The position numbers were made by a program, and so were the translations under genes. From contig NZ_CP061296.1 in the NCBI RefSeq assembly GCF_018687555.1, positions 930,001 through 994,000 on the forward strand: a DNA stretch of 64,000 nt, in the 5' to 3' direction. Origin of the DNA: Polynucleobacter sp. MWH-P3-07-1 (GTDB taxonomy: Bacteria; Pseudomonadota; Gammaproteobacteria; Burkholderiales; Burkholderiaceae). The notes beneath the pieces were generated by a model. The model worked only from the letters and a program-made list of their open reading frames with translations. It ran no database searches and was not told where the DNA came from. This document shows, one piece after another, positions 1 to 10,392 of the stretch. Each line of letters starts with the position of its first letter. Position 1 is the first letter of the stretch.

Positions 1-200
1 AAAGGTTGAGTAATAAACCCCGCCATGGTTTGTGCATCTGCACCGTAGTAATTCGTTGTGATAGTGACAACCGCATTTTCAGTTTTTGGGTATTGGCTCA
101 CTGGTAAAGAACCAATTGCCTTAAAACCAAACACCAAGACCAATGCACTAACCACCAGCGATAAGACTGGCTTATTGATAAAGAGATCAGTCCATTTCAT
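1..200 (-). CDS. RND efflux permease, N-terminal fragment (cut by window edge)
   Basis: This is the first 66 codons of an inner-membrane RND (AcrB/MexB-like) drug-proton antiporter; the rest lies left of the window. The N-terminus MKWTDLFINKPVLSLVVSAL is the typical cytoplasmic start plus first membrane helix, followed by the family signatures LPVSQYP and VTITTNYYGADAQ near residues 32-55. The ATG lies 3 bases after the stop of the adaptor gene, so the two are co-transcribed and probably translationally coupled. With the two upstream genes it would form a complete envelope-spanning efflux pump. Substrate cannot be read from this fragment. Confidence 0.9.
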   Translation of the reverse strand, partial: MKWTDLFINKPVLSLVVSALVLVFGFKAIGSLPVSQYPKTENAVVTITTNYYGADAQTMAGFITQP

Positions 201-203
201 CGT

Positions 204-1538
204 TTACTGCTCTTGTGGCTTAGGATCAGGCAGGTTGGTAGGTTGAACCGTGTTGTTGATATTCAGAGGGCTACCATTTTTCAGCTTAAGCTGCCCGCTG
301 GTAACCACTGTCATACCCTCTTCAATGCCTTTCAAGATTGCTACTTGATCACCGCGAGTTTGTCCGGTAGTGACAAAGACCTGTTGGGCTTCATAAATCG
401 TTTTGCCCTCTTTATCCTTCTTGCCAGAGTCTTTACTGATGAATACAGTTGCTCCATAGGGGTTATAGGTCACCGCAGTTTGTGGAACAGTGATGAGGTT
501 AAGTTGGCTGCCCACTTCAATATTCACATTGGCAAACATTCCTGGGAGAATCTTCTTATCCGGATTATCAATCTGCGCTTCGACTTGAAGATTGCGGGTA
601 TTGGTATCCACCTTAGGGCTCACAGCCGTGATCTTGCCCACAAAGGTCGCATTCTTAAATGCATCCGTCGTCACATTAATCGACTGCCCTACCTGAATAT
701 TGGCTGCATCACTCTGAGGTAAGTTGAAATCAATAAAGATGGGATCTAAAGTCTGCAAGGTCATCAGCTTGTCACCAGGATTGATATATTGACCTGGGTT
801 AATCGTGACGATGCCAACTCGACCGCTAAACGGTGCTCTAATATTTTTCTTTGCTACTAAGGCAATTTGCGCTTCCACTTGCGCCTGCTTGGACTTTGCA
901 TCGGCCTTAGAAGTATCGTACGTATTTTTACTAATGGCTTGAATCGCCAACTGTTGGCGATCCCGCTCATTAATCACTTTAGCCAATTCAGCCAGAGCTT
1001 TGAGCGAATTCAATTGGGCAACATCCGAAGCGTCATTCAGCTTCACCAGTAAATCACCCTCTTTGACATCCACTCCAGATTGAACGGGGACATTGACTAC
1101 CAAGCCCCCGATTTCTGTACTCAAATCAACGCCCCGATAAGCACGAACACTGCCGACGCTGGTCAGTTTAGGTTGCCATATATCTGCTTTAGCGACCATG
1201 GTAGAAACTGACTGAGGAGGCATGCCCATGCCAGCGACATACTGCTTAATCATGAACGTCTTCAACTGATTGAAAGCAAAGATGAGTCCGAGTAGTAGGA
1301 ACACCCCAATCAACATGATGACCATCCGTCTTTCCATCTCAGGTAATGCCATGAGTTTTGCGTAGGCACGGGTGTTCTTGAAACGTTCTTTAAAGCGCCC
1401 TATCAGACCTGCCAAGTAAGTCTTGATCTTCAAAAGGTGTTCTTGCATATGCCAAACTGCCCATTGCTGGATCGCCCAAGCTTGTACCTTTTTGGCAGCT
1501 TCAATCAGTCTGAGCTTTAATGTATCAAGGCGTGTCAT
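204..1538 (-). CDS. RND efflux periplasmic adaptor (HlyD/MFP family)
   Basis: The 444-residue membrane-fusion protein links the permease to the outer-membrane channel. After a single membrane helix near residues 72-91 (MVIMLIGVFLLLGLIFAF) come a biotinyl-lipoyl half (STEIGGLVVNVPVQSGVDVKEGD), a short alpha hairpin, the second half (NIRAPFSGRVG around 235), a beta barrel, and a membrane-proximal domain ending in TSGQLKLKNGSP. It overlaps the upstream channel gene by 14 bases. Odd point: about 70 charged and amphipathic residues precede the membrane helix, whereas most such adaptors start within 10-30 residues of it. The family call is secure; the extension is visible but unexplained. Confidence 0.93.
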   Translation of the reverse strand: MTRLDTLKLRLIEAAKKVQAWAIQQWAVWHMQEHLLKIKTYLAGLIGRFKERFKNTRAYAKLMALPEMERRMVIMLIGVFLLLGLIFAFNQLKTFMIKQYVAGMGMPPQSVSTMVAKADIWQPKLTSVGSVRAYRGVDLSTEIGGLVVNVPVQSGVDVKEGDLLVKLNDASDVAQLNSLKALAELAKVINERDRQQLAIQAISKNTYDTSKADAKSKQAQVEAQIALVAKKNIRAPFSGRVGIVTINPGQYINPGDKLMTLQTLDPIFIDFNLPQSDAANIQVGQSINVTTDAFKNATFVGKITAVSPKVDTNTRNLQVEAQIDNPDKKILPGMFANVNIEVGSQLNLITVPQTAVTYNPYGATVFISKDSGKKDKEGKTIYEAQQVFVTTGQTRGDQVAILKGIEEGMTVVTSGQLKLKNGSPLNINNTVQPTNLPDPKPQEQ

Positions 1539-3060
1539 TTTGATTTTCGTTTAGGATTGCTTTAGGTTGAAAGGCCGGCTCTGTCCGATTCCACCAACCA
1601 CCGCCAAGTGCGGCGAATAAGGCAGCGGTATCTGCAAAGCGGTTAGCTTGTGCTTGAATCGACTTGATCTTTGCTTGCTGATATTGGGTCTGATAATAAA
1701 GGACCTGGAAATAACTGGTGGTACCCAGCTTGTACTGAATCTCCGATAACTTTAGCGTTTCATAGGCATAACGTTCAGCATTCGAGGCTGAGCGCAAGGC
1801 TCTAGCGCCAGTTTCCAAGGCCTTTAAAGCGTCTGCTACCTGCTGGAAGGCGCTGAGCACTGTAGCTTGGTATTGATAGACGGCTTGTTCATAGTTCGCC
1901 ACAGCTCCTCTACGTTGCGCTAGCAACTGACCGCCCTGGAATAAGGGCTGAAAGACGCCCCCACCTACAGACCATAGGGCAGCGCCAGGCCCAAACAATG
2001 CGCCAGTAGTCAAAGCCTCAGTGCCCATTGCGCCGGTGATATTGAACTGCGGCAATAAGTTTGCTGTGGCTACACCAACCAAGGCATTGGTGGACTTGAT
2101 ATTCGCTTCAGCAGCCTTAACATCGGGGCGTTGACGCACCAGACTCGAGGGTAAAGAGAGAGGAATCTTCTCTGGCAGGTTCAGAGTACTTAAGTTAAAT
2201 GCAGCAATATTGGCATTGCTAGGCTGTTCTCCAACATACACAGCCAACTGATTACGAATGATGGATAAATTCTTTTCGTAGTTAATTAAGTCAACCTCAG
2301 AGGTAGATACCAAGGTTTCTTGTGATGACACATCAATTTTTGATGCCGTACCGATGATTAATTGTTTTTCAGTAATCGCAGCCTGCTTCTTTTGTGCATC
2401 CAAAATATCTTGAGTTGCTTGAAGCTGGGCTTCTAAAGCCGCCTCTTTAACAGCAGAGGTCACAATATTCGAAGTGAGCGATAGGTATGCTCCCTCGAGT
2501 TGATATTGTTGATACTCAGCTAGCGCTCTGGCGCTTTCGACAGTGCGGCGCGCACCACCAAAGACATCCAATTTATAAGTCACGCCAACGTTGGCGTTGT
2601 ACAAGTTATAAATACTCGTTGGTCCGCTCTGCCCATAGGCAGCTGGTGGGACTTGTTGTCTTGAGCCTGAACCATTTAGGCTAAATGCAGGAAAGTACTG
2701 TCCGCCAATCTGCGCATAGAGATTTTCTTGAGCAGAACGTAAGGCAGCATCTGCTGCGCCAAGCGTGGGATTTTGTTGTAAGGCTTTTTCAATCAGCGCC
2801 TCTAACTCGGGTGACTTGTATAAAGCCCACCATTGCGCAGGAATATCGGCATTCTCTTCGAGCACTTGCTCAGTGCCGCCAGGAACATCGGGTGCAGTAG
2901 CCAATGTCGTTGGAATGGGCTTTTCGGTATAGCGAGATACTTTTGGAGCTTCGGGCTCTTTAAAGTCTGGGCCTACTGCACAACCATAAAGACTGGCTAG
3001 CACAAGTAGCAAAAGACTTAAAAGCCGAAAAAATGAGAAAGAAACAGACATGGAGCTCAT
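1525..3060 (-). CDS. RND efflux outer-membrane channel lipoprotein (NodT/OprM family)
   Basis: TolC-like outer-membrane factor of the tripartite pump. A lipoprotein signal ends in a lipobox (LASLYGC), then AVGPDFKEPE, the usual N-terminus of OprM/NodT proteins, and two OEP repeats rich in coiled coil with the typical LVRQRPDVKAAEANI and QPLFQGGQLLAQ motifs. About 511 residues is normal for the family. The frame is open from a TTG at 3066; I place the start at the ATG ending at 3060, and the next ATG at 3047 would also give a good signal peptide. No strong ribosome-binding site decides. It is first gene of the efflux operon. Confidence 0.93.
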   Translation of the reverse strand: MSSMSVSFSFFRLLSLLLLVLASLYGCAVGPDFKEPEAPKVSRYTEKPIPTTLATAPDVPGGTEQVLEENADIPAQWWALYKSPELEALIEKALQQNPTLGAADAALRSAQENLYAQIGGQYFPAFSLNGSGSRQQVPPAAYGQSGPTSIYNLYNANVGVTYKLDVFGGARRTVESARALAEYQQYQLEGAYLSLTSNIVTSAVKEAALEAQLQATQDILDAQKKQAAITEKQLIIGTASKIDVSSQETLVSTSEVDLINYEKNLSIIRNQLAVYVGEQPSNANIAAFNLSTLNLPEKIPLSLPSSLVRQRPDVKAAEANIKSTNALVGVATANLLPQFNITGAMGTEALTTGALFGPGAALWSVGGGVFQPLFQGGQLLAQRRGAVANYEQAVYQYQATVLSAFQQVADALKALETGARALRSASNAERYAYETLKLSEIQYKLGTTSYFQVLYYQTQYQQAKIKSIQAQANRFADTAALFAALGGGWWNRTEPAFQPKAILNENQNDTP

Positions 3061-3147
3061 TATCAAGGAAAAAAGGGGGACCTTGTAGCTGACGATGCTC
3101 TGTAAGCCCGCAAAATGGGCTCAAAGCCTGATTTTCGATTGAAAAGT

Positions 3148-3242
3148 TGGCGGAGACGAGAGGATTCGAACCTCCGATCAGAGTTTTAGCCCCGATGCTC
3201 CCTTAGCAGGGGAGTGCCTTCGACCAGCTCGGCCACGTCTCC
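3148..3242 (-). tRNA. tRNA-Ser(GCT)
   Basis: On the minus strand the 5' strand GGAGACG pairs with CGTCTCC. The anticodon loop CTGCTAA gives anticodon GCT, the variable arm is long as in class II tRNAs, the T loop is TTCGAAT, and the sequence ends in G plus an encoded CCA. Length is 95 nt with CCA. Confidence 0.96.
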
Positions 3243-3308
3243 GTATTTCTTAAAGCTTACTTCTAAAGCGCCCACAGTTTAACGGATAACCGCTAAATAC
3301 GGAACTTA

Positions 3309-4556
3309 CTACTGATCTAGCTCAAATGCCTTGTGGAGTGCTCTAACGGCTAGCTCAAGGTATTTCTCATCTAATACGACAGAGATCTTGATCTCGCTGG
3401 TTGAGATCATCAATATATTGATGCCCTCTTCCGACAAGGTGCGGAACATTTTGCTGGCAACGCCCACATGGGAACGCATGCCAACCCCCACAACGGAGAC
3501 TTTGGAAACTTTAGGGTCACCAGTAATCTCTTTAGCCTGAATGTGGGACTGCACTTTGTTTTTCAACAAATCCATGGCTTTTTGATAATCGGCACGAGGG
3601 ACGGTGAAGGTGAAGTCAGTAATGCCGTCAACCGACTGATTCTGAATAATCACATCAACATCAATATTTGCATCGGCTACCGGACCAAGAATTTGATAAG
3701 CGATACCAGGACGATCCGGAACACCCAATACGGTGATCTTGGCTTCGTCGCGTGCAAAAGCAATACCGGAAATAACGGCGGCTTCCATAGTGCTGTCCTC
3801 TTCAAAAGTAATTAAGGTGCCTGACTTCATCTCTTGATCAAGCGGCATCAATGGGTCTGTCAAGGAAGACAGAACCCGGGTTTTCACTTTGTACTTGCCG
3901 GCAAACTCAACTGAACGAATCTGCAGTACTTTCGATCCCAGACTGGCCATCTCTAGCATCTCTTCAAACGTGATGCGATCAAGGCGTCGCGCATCCTCAC
4001 ACACCCGAGGGTCCGTGGTGTAAACGCCATCAACATCGGTGTAGATCAAGCACTCATCTGCTTTCAGGGCAGCGGCCATTGCAACCGCGGAGGTATCAGA
4101 ACCACCGCGACCTAGGGTCGTGATATTGCCCTGTGGATCAACCCCCTGAAATCCTGTTACAACAACTGCTCTACCAGCGTTGAGATCTGCCAGGATTTTT
4201 TGATCATCAATGCCCATGATGCGGGCTTTTGTAAATGCGGAATCAGTATGAATGGTCACTTGCCAACCGGCATAACTAATGGCATCCACACCTTCCTTCA
4301 GCAAGGCCAAGGCGAGCAAGCCAGAGCTCACCTGCTCTCCGGTTGAGGCAATTTGGTCTAACTCTCTTGGATTAGCTTGAGGATTGATTTCTTTTGCTAA
4401 GCCCAATAGGCGATTGGTTTCTCCTGACATAGCGGAAGGCACAACCACGACTTGATGGCCCGCACGCATCCACTTGGCTACGCGTTTCGCCACATTCTGA
4501 ATGCGCTCGACCGAGCCCATTGAGGTACCGCCATATTTGTGAACAATTAAAGCCAT
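3309..4556 (-). CDS. lysC: Aspartate kinase
   Basis: Phosphorylates aspartate, the first step toward lysine, threonine, methionine and diaminopimelate. The 415-residue protein starts with the kinase signature VHKYGGTSMGS, contains GRGGSDTSAVAMAAAL near residue 150, and has two C-terminal ACT domains (ITVLGVPDRPGIAYQI and VSVVGVGMRSHVGVASKMF) for feedback control. The length and domain order match monofunctional lysine/threonine-regulated enzymes. dapA, the entry to the lysine branch, lies about 13 kb away in the same window. tRNA-Ser lies immediately downstream. Confidence 0.96.
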   Translation of the reverse strand: MALIVHKYGGTSMGSVERIQNVAKRVAKWMRAGHQVVVVPSAMSGETNRLLGLAKEINPQANPRELDQIASTGEQVSSGLLALALLKEGVDAISYAGWQVTIHTDSAFTKARIMGIDDQKILADLNAGRAVVVTGFQGVDPQGNITTLGRGGSDTSAVAMAAALKADECLIYTDVDGVYTTDPRVCEDARRLDRITFEEMLEMASLGSKVLQIRSVEFAGKYKVKTRVLSSLTDPLMPLDQEMKSGTLITFEEDSTMEAAVISGIAFARDEAKITVLGVPDRPGIAYQILGPVADANIDVDVIIQNQSVDGITDFTFTVPRADYQKAMDLLKNKVQSHIQAKEITGDPKVSKVSVVGVGMRSHVGVASKMFRTLSEEGINILMISTSEIKISVVLDEKYLELAVRALHKAFELDQ

Positions 4557-4587
4557 AAAACTCTATATAACCGTTTGTATAAAGGGT

Positions 4588-5937
4588 CTATTTTACTCGG
4601 TTTTGAGCTGTATTCGCTGGCTTCCACTCGGGCAAAACCCTTTTGCCGCTGGTCGACAGATGGGGGAAGCTGGTGCCAAGCCCCGCTACGGCAATCAGCT
4701 CCCCATGAATAAAGAGTAATGGGGCCTGACGTTGCCATGGTGGGACGTCATTTTCTTGAAAGAGATTTTTGAGCGTTTTGCGAGGGGTATTTGCCCTCAG
4801 TTGCAAGCGCTCTGCGCCCGACCGCGGCCTCTCCTCAATCCCTTCAGAAGCGATGGCCTGATTCACATACTCAAGGGACAAACCCAAGGCTTTGCTTCTC
4901 ACTGGGAGCGGAGTAAAAACCCATTGACCCCAACTTTGATGTGAAGCAGTTTGAAGGACGCTTAGTTGATTGCGCCAAAGCACGATTTCGTGATCATCAT
5001 GCAACCACTTCAGCTGAGCATGGGCTTCGACTTTTTTAAGATCATTCCACCAAGCCTGCAATCGTTCTTGAGATGGCATTGCCAAGTTTTGCTGCTTAAG
5101 CCAATAGCGCACAACATTATTTGCAGCTGCTAAGTCTTGCTTTTCTAATTGCAGTAAAGGTTTCAGTTTGAGATGGTCTTGATTCAGAATGGTTTTGCCA
5201 TCTGTTTGAGCAAGACGATCGAGCAAGACTTGCGCATCACCGAGCAGCTGCGCACTGCGTGCCAGATTGCTGACTGCTTCTGGCTGAATTTTTCCGAGAC
5301 GCGGAATAATCTCTTGACGAAGGGCATTGCGTCGATAGCGGGTATGGAGATTGCTGGGATCTTCAATCCATTTCAAACGATGTGTCTTTGCATAAACTTC
5401 TAGTGACTCCCTGCTCTCTCCGAGTAAAGGTCGCCAAATCGTAATAGGGCTATGACTTTCTGTCATCAGCCGCTCGCTAGGCATTGCCGATAAACCCGCT
5501 ACACCGGCCCCACGCAATAGCTGTAGCAGAATGGTTTCCGCTTGATCATTTTGATGGTGAGCAAGCAGCAGATCTTGGATGTGATGTTCTACACATAAAT
5601 CTGCAAGGGCTTCATAGCGTGCCGCTCTTGCTCTTGCTTCAATATTGCCATTCTGCCCGTCACCTAAATGCAATAGACGAAAGTCAAAGGTAATTGGATA
5701 TTTTTTCTTTTGATATTGAGCGGTCAGTTTTTCACAAAACTCGAGCCACTGATCGGCAGGTTTTTGCAACCCATGATGAATATGAAATACCCAAATATGC
5801 TCGATCTTCTGCGACTGAAATACTTGAGCCTTGCAAACGGTGTCGAGCAAAACCACCGAATCGAGGCCGCCACTTAAAGCAACCGCGATACGCTTACCTG
5901 ACTTATGGTTTTGGGGTAATTTCCTTGAACTTGCCAT
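4588..5937 (-). CDS. tilS: tRNA(Ile)-lysidine synthetase
   Basis: Converts the wobble C34 of tRNA-Ile(CAU) to lysidine, using ATP and lysine. The PP-loop [11 protein letters not shown] lies at residues 21-31, followed by HIHHGLQ, the family motif [23 protein letters not shown], and a C-terminal domain with the [23 protein letters not shown] pattern. Length 449 is normal. Its start overlaps the 3' end of accA by 35 bases, so translation is probably coupled; the only ATG in front of the PP-loop is at 5937. Confidence 0.95.
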   Translation of the reverse strand: MASSRKLPQNHKSGKRIAVALSGGLDSVVLLDTVCKAQVFQSQKIEHIWVFHIHHGLQKPADQWLEFCEKLTAQYQKKKYPITFDFRLLHLGDGQNGNIEARARAARYEALADLCVEHHIQDLLLAHHQNDQAETILLQLLRGAGVAGLSAMPSERLMTESHSPITIWRPLLGESRESLEVYAKTHRLKWIEDPSNLHTRYRRNALRQEIIPRLGKIQPEAVSNLARSAQLLGDAQVLLDRLAQTDGKTILNQDHLKLKPLLQLEKQDLAAANNVVRYWLKQQNLAMPSQERLQAWWNDLKKVEAHAQLKWLHDDHEIVLWRNQLSVLQTASHQSWGQWVFTPLPVRSKALGLSLEYVNQAIASEGIEERPRSGAERLQLRANTPRKTLKNLFQENDVPPWQRQAPLLFIHGELIAVAGLGTSFPHLSTSGKRVLPEWKPANTAQNRVK

Positions 5938-6874
5938 AACTCATTAAGCGTTCATGGCGGCGCTCTAGTAAAGCATCCACTTTCATGCCATCAAAGGTTT
6001 TTAAAGATTCCGTTAAGGCTTTGCGCATCTGGCTCATCATGCCATCGTAATCCCGATGCGCACCACCAATGGGCTCTGGAACAATCTTATCAATCAAACC
6101 AAGCGCTTTCAGTCTCTGGGCGGTCAAGCCAAGCTGCTCTGCAGCTTCAGGCGCTTTATCGGCCGTCTTCCACAAAATGGATGCACAACCCTCAGGAGAA
6201 ATCACTGAGTAGGTCGAGTTTTGCAGCATCAGCACCAGATCACCCATCGCAATTGCTAAGGCGCCACCGGAGCCACCCTCACCAATGATGGTGCTGATGA
6301 TCGGCACTTCGAGCTCGGCTTGTACATACAGATTGTGCCCAATCGCCTCTGATTGATTGCGCTCCTCAGCATCAATCCCAGGAAATGCCCCAGGGGTATC
6401 CACAAAGGTAAACACCGGTAAAGCAAATTTCTCGGCCAGACGCATGAGGCGCATTGCCTTGCGATATCCCTCTGGACGACTCATGCCAAAGTTTCGCAAA
6501 GCACGCTCTTTTGTGTCCCTACCCTTTTGGTGACCAATCACCATGCAAGCTTTGCCATCGAATCTAGCTAGACCACCAATGATGGATTGGTCGTCAGCAA
6601 AACTACGGTCGCCATGCAGTTCATGAAAATCGGTGAAGAGCGCTGCGACGTAGTCTAGGGTGTAAGGTCTTTGTGGATGACGAGCTACTTGCGATACCTG
6701 CCAAGGGGTGAGATTGGCGTAGACATCTTTAGTGAGTTGAAGACTTTTTTCAGAAAGGGTTTTGATCTCATCGGAGATGTCCACCGAGGATTCGTCTTGA
6801 ACAAAACGCAGCTCCTCAATCTTGGACTCGAGTTCAGCAATCGACTGCTCAAAATCTAGAAAAGTGGTCTTCAT
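5903..6874 (-). CDS. accA: Acetyl-CoA carboxylase carboxyltransferase subunit alpha
   Basis: One half of the carboxyltransferase that moves CO2 from biotin to acetyl-CoA in the committed step of fatty-acid synthesis. The 323-residue sequence has the standard N-terminus ([19 protein letters not shown]), the crotonase-fold core [24 protein letters not shown] and the oxyanion segment [11 protein letters not shown]. It lies between an alkylation-repair glycosylase gene and tilS on the same strand. The partner accD is not in this window. Confidence 0.97.
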   Translation of the reverse strand: MKTTFLDFEQSIAELESKIEELRFVQDESSVDISDEIKTLSEKSLQLTKDVYANLTPWQVSQVARHPQRPYTLDYVAALFTDFHELHGDRSFADDQSIIGGLARFDGKACMVIGHQKGRDTKERALRNFGMSRPEGYRKAMRLMRLAEKFALPVFTFVDTPGAFPGIDAEERNQSEAIGHNLYVQAELEVPIISTIIGEGGSGGALAIAMGDLVLMLQNSTYSVISPEGCASILWKTADKAPEAAEQLGLTAQRLKALGLIDKIVPEPIGGAHRDYDGMMSQMRKALTESLKTFDGMKVDALLERRHERLMSYGKFKEITPKP

Positions 6875-6883
6875 AATGTGATT

Positions 6884-7552
6884 TTAGTATTCCACGGGGA
6901 TGGGGTCGATACTTCGCCATAAATACCAGGTTGCCACGGTCCGCCATGGTGCCCAATTGGCCGCTACCTCTCTCGCCTCATGACGGCTCACAGGCTCGCC
7001 ACTAAAGTAACTGAGGGAAATGGCCTTAATCAGACCAATGTCATCTAAGGGAAGAATATTGGGTCGCGTCAGATTAAAAATCAGGAACATTTCAGCAGTC
7101 CAGCGCCCAATTCCCCGAATTTCACTCAATTCCTTAATGACAGATTCGTCATCCATCTCTTGCCATTGATTAGCGTGCAATCGGCCAGAAATAAAATGCT
7201 CGGCTAAATCTTGTATATATTCAACCTTACGCCCAGATAATCCGGCAGCACGTAACTCTTCCACTGTAAGAGCCAAAATATTTTTAGGATTCACCTTCTT
7301 TTTTGAGGCAAGCACCACGCGATCCCATACAGCCTGCGCTGCTGATACCGAAATCTGTTGACCCACTATCGACCTCGCTAAGGTAACAAATGGATCGCCA
7401 CGGGTCATTAAAAAACCACTGCCAAACTTCGGAATCAATTTGCGCATGATTCGATCGTTTTTCATTAACTCCGTACAGGCTTGTTCCCAATAGTGTGGCG
7501 CAACTGCTTCAAGCACGGTTTGATTCGCATTACTCACTATAGTCTGCGCCAT
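6884..7552 (-). CDS. DNA-3-methyladenine glycosylase II-like (HhH-GPD)
   Basis: Base-excision repair enzyme of the AlkA type. The helix-hairpin-helix and GPD motif ([18 protein letters not shown], then LPLDDIGL with the catalytic aspartate) lie near residues 140-175, after [16 protein letters not shown]. At 222 residues it lacks AlkA's N-terminal beta domain, as expected for the short bacterial version. No cysteine cluster for an iron-sulfur site follows, which argues against endonuclease III. Its 5' end overlaps cysS by 16 bases. Confidence 0.88.
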   Translation of the reverse strand: MAQTIVSNANQTVLEAVAPHYWEQACTELMKNDRIMRKLIPKFGSGFLMTRGDPFVTLARSIVGQQISVSAAQAVWDRVVLASKKKVNPKNILALTVEELRAAGLSGRKVEYIQDLAEHFISGRLHANQWQEMDDESVIKELSEIRGIGRWTAEMFLIFNLTRPNILPLDDIGLIKAISLSYFSGEPVSRHEAREVAANWAPWRTVATWYLWRSIDPIPVEY

Positions 7553-8958
7553 TCAGTAATACCGCCAGGTTTATCTTCCAGAACTACGCCCTGCTCTAAT
7601 AGCTGTTTGCGAATCTCATCCGCCTTAGCAAAATCCTTTGATTGCTTGGCATTTGTTCTGGCAGTAATTTGCGCTTCGATCTGCTCAGCCCCCAAGCCAT
7701 TCTCAACATGGCGAGTGCCAGCTTGTAAAAATTGATTGGGGTCGCGCTGCAAAAAGTTCAGGCTTGCAGCCATGGATCTCAAGATGGCAGCGAGTCCTTC
7801 TTTTTCTTTGCCTTGGGAACGATTGATTTCGCTAGCCAGTTCAAATAGGACAGCAATCGCCTCAGGCGTATTGAAGTCATCATTCATGGCAGCAGTAAAT
7901 TGCTTAACCCAAACTGAATCTGAATCGAGCGAGATTGGATTAGTAGGCGTATGAGCTAACGCAGTATAGAGGCGGACTAAGCCTGCATGGGCCTCATCCA
8001 ATTGGGCGTCACTGTAATTAATTGGGCTGCGGTAATGGGCTCTTAACATGAAAAAACGGAGCACCTCGGGATCATAGGTCTTCAGAACATCGCGAATCAG
8101 GAAGAAGTTACCCAAAGACTTGGACATCTTCTCTTGATTGACTCGAATATGGCCGTTATGCATCCAATAGTGAACAAAAGCTTCATCACTGGGAGCGCGG
8201 TCTTGGCCATATAAAGCACCTTCACTTTGAGCAATCTCATTTTCATGATGAGGAAACTGTAAGTCTGATCCACCACCATGAATATCAAAATGCTCGCCAA
8301 GGAGATCACAGGACATGGCAGAGCATTCAATATGCCAACCAGGTCTACCCTCGCCCCAAGGAGATTGCCAACGCGTATCTGCTGGTTCCTCTGATTTAGC
8401 GCTTTTCCAGAGCACAAAATCCAATGGGTCACGTTTACTTCCACCAATCGCTACTCGCTCGCCAGCTTGTAACTCATCCAAACTTTTGCCGGACAATTTA
8501 CCGTAGCCCGGAAACAAGCGAACTGCAAAGTTCACATCACCATCATCAGCCTGATATGCCAGTTGTTGCTCCATCAGGCGACCAATCATCCCCTGCATTT
8601 GCTGAATAAATTGAGTGGCACGGGGTTCTTGATCAGGATGCATTAATCCCAAGCTATCGGAATCCGCATGCATTGCTTGAATAAATCGATTGGTTAATGC
8701 GGCAATAGATTCTTTATTTTCAATTGCACGCTGGATAATCTTGTCATCGATATCGGTAATATTGCGCACATACAGTACCTCATAGCCGCTGGCCCGCAAC
8801 CAGCGCACCACCATATCAAATACGATCATCACTCGCGCATGACCGATATGGCAAAAATCATAGACTGTCATGCCACAGACGTAAATCTTGACCTTGCCAG
8901 ACTCAATCGGCTTAAAGACCTCTTTTGAGCGACTTAGGGTGTTATAAATTTGCAGCAT
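7537..8958 (-). CDS. cysS: Cysteinyl-tRNA synthetase
   Basis: Charges tRNA-Cys. The class I signatures are [13 protein letters not shown] (HIGH) and EKMSKSLGN (KMSKS); the zinc ligands are the cysteine of YVCGMT and the HIECSAMS and [10 protein letters not shown] regions. I start at the ATG ending at 8958 because the family begins M-L-x-I-Y-N-T-L; the open frame reaches 8979 but adds only seven atypical residues. The resulting length of 473 is normal. It diverges from the TPR lipoprotein gene, so the promoter must lie in 8959-9071. Confidence 0.96.
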   Translation of the reverse strand: MLQIYNTLSRSKEVFKPIESGKVKIYVCGMTVYDFCHIGHARVMIVFDMVVRWLRASGYEVLYVRNITDIDDKIIQRAIENKESIAALTNRFIQAMHADSDSLGLMHPDQEPRATQFIQQMQGMIGRLMEQQLAYQADDGDVNFAVRLFPGYGKLSGKSLDELQAGERVAIGGSKRDPLDFVLWKSAKSEEPADTRWQSPWGEGRPGWHIECSAMSCDLLGEHFDIHGGGSDLQFPHHENEIAQSEGALYGQDRAPSDEAFVHYWMHNGHIRVNQEKMSKSLGNFFLIRDVLKTYDPEVLRFFMLRAHYRSPINYSDAQLDEAHAGLVRLYTALAHTPTNPISLDSDSVWVKQFTAAMNDDFNTPEAIAVLFELASEINRSQGKEKEGLAAILRSMAASLNFLQRDPNQFLQAGTRHVENGLGAEQIEAQITARTNAKQSKDFAKADEIRKQLLEQGVVLEDKPGGITEWRRL

Positions 8959-9014
8959 AGGCAGATAAAAGGCAGGCAATTCACTCGAATTTGTTAGACT
9001 GATGAGTATATCGA

Positions 9015-9917
9015 ATGAGCCCGCAGTTTTACCCCCTTCTACTTATGCAAAACGACCCCCCTTTGGTAAACATGTCGCTCTTGGCCCGCATCGGCCAGTC
9101 AATTGCGATTGCGCTCGCTTTTTTAGCCCTTGCAGGCTGCAGCACTCCAGGGCAGCAGAGGGCTGATGCTGAAATTCTGGCGGTGAATAAAGCGGAGGTG
9201 CAGCAAAGCAGCGCCTCACCTCAGCCCTATTTAGGGTCTTATGGCCCAAGCGACCCTCAAAGACTCAGTACCAATCCTGCCTATGAGCCTTTAATGCCCT
9301 CTTTGGCAGATTCAGTTGCAGTGCCCTACCTTTCTTTCTTGATTATTGAACCCGATCCTGTCAACCGCAATGGTGTGCCCTCCGATATTGAGAAGCTCGT
9401 CAAGGCCAGGCAGTTTCCAGCAGCCATTGATTTAATTAACGAGCGACTTAGCAAAACACCTAAAAATGTTCAGCTGCGTTATATCAAAGCCAGAATTCAA
9501 ATTCAGATGCGAGACTTTGCTGCTGCCAAAAAAACCTTGATTGAAATTACCCAACAATTCCCAGAATTACCGGAGCCCTATAACAACCTAGCAGCCCTAG
9601 CTGCTAACCAAGGCCAATGGATTGAGGCGCGAGATTACTTAGAGTTAGCACTCAAGCTCAGACCCACTTATGCAATCGCCTCGGCCAACCTCGGTGAAGT
9701 CTATGTGCGTTTAGCAGCACAAGCTTATGAAAACGCCGCTCAATCGAATAGCAATCAGCGCTTTTATAGCAATCGCGCTAAGGCGCTGAATGAAATCCTG
9801 AAACAAAAACCCCAGAGTACATTGCCTCAAGCCAATATACCGGTACAAAATTTACAACCGACCAACCCTAAAGAAAGCACCTCAAGTAATGGCGAAAGTT
9901 CTTCTCAAAACCAATAA
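9015..9917 (+). CDS. TPR-repeat lipoprotein
   Basis: A predicted lipoprotein (lipobox LALAGC) with at least two tetratricopeptide units around residues 130-250 ([59 protein letters not shown]). TPR proteins scaffold protein contacts; no specific partner is evident. The start is uncertain: an ATG at 9072 would give a conventional signal peptide (MSLLARIGQ...), while 9015 places 19 extra residues before it. The tail is Ser/Gln/Asn-rich. Its last 29 bases overlap ppiB. Confidence 0.8.
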   Translation: MSPQFYPLLLMQNDPPLVNMSLLARIGQSIAIALAFLALAGCSTPGQQRADAEILAVNKAEVQQSSASPQPYLGSYGPSDPQRLSTNPAYEPLMPSLADSVAVPYLSFLIIEPDPVNRNGVPSDIEKLVKARQFPAAIDLINERLSKTPKNVQLRYIKARIQIQMRDFAAAKKTLIEITQQFPELPEPYNNLAALAANQGQWIEARDYLELALKLRPTYAIASANLGEVYVRLAAQAYENAAQSNSNQRFYSNRAKALNEILKQKPQSTLPQANIPVQNLQPTNPKESTSSNGESSSQNQ

Positions 9918-10392
9918 GGGTGATATCACCCTCAGTCTCGATGCGGTGAAGGCTCCTAAGACCGTGGCGAATTTTTTACAGTACGTCAAAGCCGGTCATT
10001 ACGATGGAACCATTTTTCATCGCGTCATCAATAATTTCATGATCCAAGGTGGCGGCATGGGTGTGGGCATGAAAGAAAAATCCACTGGCGCCCCCATTGA
10101 AAATGAAGCCAATAACGGACTTAAAAACGAGCGCGGTACTGTTGCCATGGCTCGCACTAGCGACCCCCACTCTGCAACGGCTCAGTTCTTCATTAATGTC
10201 AATGACAACGATTTCTTAAACCACACGGCTCCTAATGCGCAAGGCTGGGGTTATGCTGTTTTTGGCAAAGTGACCGATGGTCTCGACGTCGTAGATACGA
10301 TTCGCAAAGTCAAGACTGGCAATGCAGGCTTTCATCAAGACGTGCCTGCAGAAGATGTCATTATTGAAAAGGCAAGCGTTACTGAAGAATGA
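9889..10392 (+). CDS. ppiB: Peptidyl-prolyl cis-trans isomerase, cyclophilin type
   Basis: Cytoplasmic cyclophilin that speeds proline isomerisation. There is no signal peptide. Catalytic and binding segments are [15 protein letters not shown] (arginine and phenylalanine), [18 protein letters not shown] and [10 protein letters not shown]. Length 167 is typical of PpiB. Start ATG lies inside the preceding lipoprotein gene, and its stop overlaps the lpxH start by 4 bases (ATGA), so the three genes form an operon. Confidence 0.95.
   Translation: MAKVLLKTNKGDITLSLDAVKAPKTVANFLQYVKAGHYDGTIFHRVINNFMIQGGGMGVGMKEKSTGAPIENEANNGLKNERGTVAMARTSDPHSATAQFFINVNDNDFLNHTAPNAQGWGYAVFGKVTDGLDVVDTIRKVKTGNAGFHQDVPAEDVIIEKASVTEE

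Noticed and set aside
4547..4738. Small minus-strand frame near the tilS end
   Set aside because: It lies within tilS in another frame and has no ribosome-binding site.
7284..7490. Frame inside the glycosylase gene suggesting a frameshift
   Set aside because: The glycosylase reads through in one frame with all motifs intact.
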